NCBI GenBank assembly: GCA_024103275.1
Contig: JAGFIV010000088.1
Coordinates: 1-56,344, forward strand
Length of the DNA: 56,344 nucleotides
From: Flavobacteriales bacterium
GTDB taxonomy: Bacteria; Bacteroidota; Bacteroidia; Flavobacteriales_F; PHOS-HE28
Direction: 5' to 3'
In this document: piece by piece, positions 53,578 to 56,344 of the stretch
Layout: each line of letters begins with the position of its first letter
Position numbering within the stretch: the first letter of the stretch is position 1
Translations under genes and position numbers: made by a program
Notes under the pieces: generated by a model
What the model saw: only the letters and a program-made list of their open reading frames with translations
What the model was told of the DNA's origin: nothing
Databases searched by the model: none

Positions 53578-54041
53578 TCAAGTGTTCAATTCTTTCCAGA
53601 TCCTCTTGGCCTTTTCAATGTCCCTCGACTGGCTGGACTTGTCACCGCCAGAGAGGAGGATGATGATCTTATTGCCCTTCTCCTTGAAGTAGATCCTGTA
53701 GCCTTTTGCATAGTTGATGCGCAGCTCGGAGATCCCACTTCCAACAGGCCTGCAATCACCTCGATGTTCATCATGTTCCAACTTCTGGATCCGGAACAGG
53801 ATCTTCGCCTTTGCCCTCATACCATTTCGCATTAAGGCGTAGGCTAGAGATGCGAAGGGATTTTTTCGCAGGACGATACGGCGGGGTCGTTGCGTAGCAC
53901 AGGCTACGGAACGATCACGACGGAGAAGTCATGCGGGAAAAGACCGAGTAGATCGGCCTGCTCCTTAGTGTGAAGTGGTATTAGATCCTTAAGCTTGGTC
54001 AACCACTTGTCGAACTCCGGTGTTTTCTCGATGAAGTACAT
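53578..54041 (-). pseudogene. RelE/HigB-type toxin gene split by a palindromic element
   Basis: The N-terminal part (ATG at 54041 to 53983: MYFIEKTPEFDKWLTKLKD) and C-terminal part (53818 to 53578: [15 protein letters not shown], then [17 protein letters not shown] and [17 protein letters not shown]) match one protein of the putative addiction-module killer family. They are separated by 164 bp. Joining 59 and 241 nt gives exactly 300 nt, a 99-residue frame with KDLRAK at the junction, the family's normal length. As it stands, translation from 54041 runs into the element and stops after 45 residues. A remnant frame (53832-53578, 84 residues) could still be translated but lacks the first helix. 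Confidence 0.85.
53819..53982. mobile_element. 164-bp palindromic MITE/REP-like element in the toxin gene
   Basis: The ends form a 19-bp inverted repeat with 16 matches (ATACCATTTCGCATTAAGG at the left; ATACCACTTCACACTAAGG read from the right). The centre is a long imperfect hairpin with CGTT-g-CGTAGC-acag-GCTACG-g-AACG (about 53888-53915) and T-run/A-run flanks (TTTTTTCGCA, TGCGGGAAAA). No target duplication is needed to restore the toxin frame, which is like REP or IS200/IS605-related elements. It codes for nothing, so it needs a transposase from elsewhere. Confidence 0.82.
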
Positions 54042-54047
54042 CGCGGC

Positions 54048-54065
54048 TGTATCCACCCGGATACA
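54048..54065. promoter_or_regulatory. Probable operator palindrome of the toxin-antitoxin operon
   Basis: TGTATCC-ACCC-GGATACA is a perfect 7-bp inverted repeat between the -7 element and the toxin start codon, the expected place for autoregulation by the HTH antitoxin. Confidence 0.65.
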
Positions 54066-54071
54066 AATATA
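54064..54071 (-). promoter_or_regulatory. Bacteroidota -7 element (TATATTTG) of the toxin-antitoxin operon
   Basis: Exact TA-N2-TTTG match on the minus strand, 22 nt before the toxin ATG at 54041 and overlapping the operator palindrome by two bases. Confidence 0.65.
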
Positions 54072-54130
54072 GGGTGACTTCCCATACCGGCGCCCGGCTG
54101 CACCGAGGGCACCACCGGAGGCCGACTACA

Positions 54131-54264
54131 GCCTGGTGGGCCAGCAGGTCTTCGCCGGCGAGGCCACCCGCCTGGCCTACATGACCGACGAGGCCAGGGA
54201 GGGCCGCAATGCCTTCCTGGAAAAGCGCAAGCCGGATTTCAAGAGGACCAAGTGGTTGCCGTAG
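54131..54264 (+). pseudogene. Duplicated 3' end of menB (direct repeat, copy B)
   Basis: This fragment encodes the last about 44 residues of MenB ([18 protein letters not shown], then [13 protein letters not shown] and stop) with one amino-acid change (Gly to Arg). Weak similarity goes back about 12 nt further (CCGAC). It has no start and is not expressed as a protein. With copy A it brackets the toxin-antitoxin segment. Confidence 0.9.
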
Positions 54265-54400
54265 GGGGCCAACGGGTTGCGATCGCACGGCGGTGATGGC
54301 CTCGAATCATTCCAACTTGGAACGAACGGGCATTTCGATGGGAGCATGAAGCTTGGGTGAATCACGGCACCGCCACGATGGGGCAGGCACTCTTGAACCC

Positions 54401-54560
54401 GGATTATGCAGTAGGGTTCGTTGCGAGGGTCGAAAGCGCAATGGCAGCAAGGCTTTCGTTGAGGAGGAATAGCTTATGCCATTCTGACGAAAGGAAAGCC
54501 AGTGAAACGCTTGCTGCCGCAGCGATTTCGGGCTGTAGTAGAAATCCTACTGCATATTCC
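54401..54560. repeat. 160-bp element with near-perfect 15-bp terminal inverted repeats
   Basis: GGATTATGCAGTAGG (54401-54415) and CCTACTGCATATTCC (54546-54560) match at 14 of 15 positions in inverted orientation. They bound sequence with no coding frame. The position just after the WG-repeat gene and the short size suggest another small non-autonomous element. The rest of the gap 54265-54584 shows nothing else I can name. Confidence 0.55.
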
Positions 54561-54584
54561 GTGAAGCCAAGCTGTATGGATTCC

Positions 54585-55364
54585 TTATTGTTTTCCGATT
54601 TGCTCCCAGGTTTTTACGAGCCGCCCGCTGGTATCGTACAGATCATACGTCAGGGTTCTTACTTTGTCATAAGCTTTTATCAACCCTGCCTTTTCATCAA
54701 ACTCAATATCCGAGAATCCGCAAGGGATGATCATCTTCTGGTTGTTCAAATCATATACCCCGCTTAAAATGCCGTCATATCCATTGTCTTTCAATACCAC
54801 TGCATATCCGTTGCATGGCTTGAAAAGATTCTTGATGCGATCAAAGTGGGCATTCCCAGGGCCGGTCAATGCCTTGCCACCCAGATCAACCAAGAGCTTT
54901 TCACCGGGCATTGCAGTTTGGGCACTCACGTAGGTGTAACAGCTATCCTTTACGAATTCAGCATGGACGTATGTTGAAGGGAAGTTGAATAGAACGAGGT
55001 CTGGTGCCTTGAAAAGGACCAGGTCGGCCAATTGGCCGTCCCTGTAATACTGGCATATAAAATGGCCGTCAAACGCGTCCAAGACCTTCCCGATAGAATT
55101 GGTCTTGCTCACCAACACCTCACCTTGTTCGTTCATGATCATAGGCCAACCGGGATCCTCTTCATAAACCAAGAGGCTGCCATCCGACAGGAGCAGAATG
55201 GAAGCGTACTTGGCCGGAAGGATCGTTTCTCCTTTCTTATCCCGGACCCCGTACTTGCCGTTTGCATCCGACATGAACACGGTTGTGCCCTGCGCGAATG
55301 CGGAGGAATTAAAGAGGAAGGTGAACAGGATCGATGCTTTGATAGCTCTTTTGAACCCGAGCAT
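54585..55364 (-). CDS. WG-repeat-like secreted protein
   Basis: This 259-residue protein has a signal peptide (MLGFKRAIKASILFTFLF, cleavage near SSAFAQG). Degenerate WG-type beta repeats follow: VFMSDANGKYGVRDKKGETILPAKYASILLLSDG, then YAVVLKDNGYDGILSGVYDLNNQKMIIPCGFSDIEFDEKAGLIKAYDK-like blocks with the characteristic I-P-x-x-Y/F-D pattern. Bases are AT-richer than in the core genes. The start at 55364 fits the signal peptide; an ATG at 55445 would add 27 residues. The function is not known; such proteins are often surface or TA-linked in Bacteroidota. Confidence 0.78.
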   Translation of the reverse strand: MLGFKRAIKASILFTFLFNSSAFAQGTTVFMSDANGKYGVRDKKGETILPAKYASILLLSDGSLLVYEEDPGWPMIMNEQGEVLVSKTNSIGKVLDAFDGHFICQYYRDGQLADLVLFKAPDLVLFNFPSTYVHAEFVKDSCYTYVSAQTAMPGEKLLVDLGGKALTGPGNAHFDRIKNLFKPCNGYAVVLKDNGYDGILSGVYDLNNQKMIIPCGFSDIEFDEKAGLIKAYDKVRTLTYDLYDTSGRLVKTWEQIGKQ

Positions 55365-55470
55365 GGTATTGAGCTCCCCTTGAATGAGCGGGATATTGCG
55401 CCTTCTTACTGGATCTGAACCTGTTAAAATGGTTTCGGGTTTCATGGTTTCAACTTGACGCTAACGTTTT

Positions 55471-55582
55471 GGCGCTTGGCGAAGAAGCGGTTTTCGAAGC
55501 ACTAAACTGTCTGACGGCACTGCACTTGTTACGAAGCACAAAGCTTCATTTAAGCACTGAATCCGCTTTTTTGCCAAACGCC
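55471..55582. repeat. Palindromic repeat element directly upstream of the group II intron
   Basis: GGCGCTTGGCGAAGAAGCGG (55471-55490) and CCGCTTTTTTGCCAAACGCC (55563-55582) are inverted copies with 17 of 20 matches, separated by 72 nt containing smaller hairpins. The intron starts four bases after the right arm. The outer sequence CTAACGTTTT (55461-55470) on the left should have its partner in the exon after the intron, outside the window. Confidence 0.65.
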
Positions 55583-55585
55583 TGT

Positions 55586-56344
55586 GTGTGCCCAGCATGG
55601 GCCAAGACTGCTACCGCAAGGTAGCATCGTTCTTTGAATATCCAGAGGGTGCAAGTCCCTTGCCGGCGAGTTGCTTCAAGCCGGTTAGCAAGGCGCAAGG
55701 TGGTAGGGGGCGACCCCTGCACTGAAGGCAGCGCGACTGCAAAGGTCCGTACCGACGAACAGGAACCGTATACCGAGGCCGTTCCGGGTGGGTAAGCAGG
55801 CACAACACTGCAAAGCCCGCAGGCAACAAACCCGGGATGGTAGATGCGGCGGGGATGGACTGAAGGATATGGCCCTTACCCGGGGAGATCTCCATGGCCA
55901 CGTGTGGCGTAGTGGAGAGGTCAGCAGAGGTCGTAGTAGGGGGTGGATACGAGCCGTCACCGCAAGGATAAAGGCGGAGGACTCACACGCCCGTGAAGGA
56001 CCAAACGTTGAGGTGTTCCAAATGCCGTTGGGATCGCCTGCCGCAAGGTGGGGAAGCCCTTCGATAGGCGGAACAGAGTAGGAATGGAGGAGTAGACGGA
56101 ATGATTGAACGGATCGTAGCGAAACCCAACATGCTCAAGGCCTGTCGGCAGGTGGTGTCCAACAAGGGCGTTGCCGGGGTCGATGGGCTCGGCGTGGCCG
56201 CACTTGCCAAGCACCTCGCGGTGCATGGCGAACGGCTCGCCACCGAGCTGCAAAGTGGGCAGTACGAACCGCAAGCCATTCTGGGGGTAGCCATACCCAA
56301 GAGCAAAGGGGGCACCCGTTTACTGGGCGTCCCCACGGTTGTCG
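55586..56344 (+). mobile_element. Group II intron, 5' part (cut by window edge)
   Basis: The 5' end GTGTGCCCAGCATGGGC fits the GUGYG start of group II introns. Typical domain I stretches follow: GGTGCAAGTCCC (about 55649), the GAACCGTATACCGAGGCCG type stem region (about 55763) and GGTGGGTAAGCAGGC. The reverse transcriptase frame begins at 56101 in what should be domain IV. Domains V and VI and the 3' splice site are beyond the window. The 5' boundary could be two bases earlier because of the GTGTGTG run. Confidence 0.88.
56101..56344 (+). CDS. ltrA: Group II intron reverse transcriptase/maturase, N-terminal 81 residues
   Basis: The open frame from ATG 56101 to the window end reads MIERIVAKPNMLKACRQVVS, then NKGVAGVDGLGVAALAKHL, YEPQAILGVAIPKSKGGTRLLGVPTVV. 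This is the N-terminal RT-0/RT-1 region of intron-encoded proteins, including the NKGxxGVDG motif and IPKxxGGxRxLGxPTV. No stop occurs before the edge. The protein aids splicing and retrohoming of the intron. Confidence 0.93.
   Translation, partial: MIERIVAKPNMLKACRQVVSNKGVAGVDGLGVAALAKHLAVHGERLATELQSGQYEPQAILGVAIPKSKGGTRLLGVPTVV

Noticed and set aside
53989..54288. A 99-residue minus-strand frame across menB copy B
   Set aside because: It reads the duplicated menB fragment in reverse and overlaps the split toxin; no independent support.
55461..55585. An integron attC site interrupted by the intron
   Set aside because: The left end CGCTAACG does not fit the RYYYAAC core, there is no integrase or cassette array, and the element resembles dispersed palindromic repeats better.

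Overview
The window is a piece of a GC-rich (about 60%) genome of the phylum Bacteroidota, most likely a Flavobacteriales relative. This rests on several signs. Type IX secretion (T9SS) sorting domains occur at the ends of secreted proteins. Bacteroidota-type promoters (TA-N2-TTTG at -7) stand 5-30 nt before many starts. Shine-Dalgarno sequences are weak or absent. MORN and WG repeat proteins, a short PabB/PabA pair and a MenB of the menaquinone pathway are also present. I found no rRNA, tRNA or CRISPR array. Almost all long antisense ORFs are codon shadows of GC-rich genes.

Layout. 1-1619: start of a type I restriction HsdR subunit (runs off the left edge). 1809-4846: a MacAB-like lipoprotein/FtsX/ATPase exporter. 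5071-8489: a cobalamin riboswitch followed by nrdB, an acyl-CoA thioesterase and nrdA. The thioesterase has a 189-nt palindromic element inserted in frame. 8577-10922: a RidA-family deaminase, a small T9SS cargo and a CbpA/CbpM chaperone pair. 11435-15805: an APC permease, a glutamate-synthase-like flavoprotein and a DAO-family oxidoreductase. 15843-19832: a lone receiver, then rseP-dxr and a Sua5/TsaC-type tRNA enzyme. 19889-23457: an NtrB/NtrC-like sensor and sigma-54 activator with an extra receiver. 23887-25824: mnmG and three near-identical parS-type palindromes, then a methyltransferase. 26987-31892: an ALDH7-like dehydrogenase, a TlpA-like lipoprotein, an M28 peptidase and rpiB. 32313-37627: a MORN protein, a multi-PAS histidine kinase and a LytTR response regulator in one overlapping operon. 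37635-42368: rnr, prs, rplY and pth. 42596-45884: a YfiR-TPR-SpoIIE phosphatase operon. 45899-47314: Usp and a short SSB. 47389-50502 (minus strand): an ECF sigma factor, a protein that appears to span from cytoplasm to outer membrane, and a PKD/T9SS protein. 50709-53261: pabB, pabA and menB.

From 53262 to the end the sequence is AT-richer and accessory. A HigBA/RelE-type toxin-antitoxin pair lies between two 134-bp copies of the menB 3' end. The toxin gene is split by a 164-bp palindromic element whose exact removal restores a 99-residue reading frame. Further palindromic elements, a WG-repeat gene and the 5' part of a group II intron with its reverse transcriptase follow, the intron lying directly after another palindromic element.

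The main novelty is the set of small palindromic elements: one is carried in frame inside a hotdog thioesterase, one disrupts a toxin, and one adjoins a group II intron. Next come the parS cluster, the B12-riboswitch-controlled class I ribonucleotide reductase operon and the trans-envelope sigma-factor partner.
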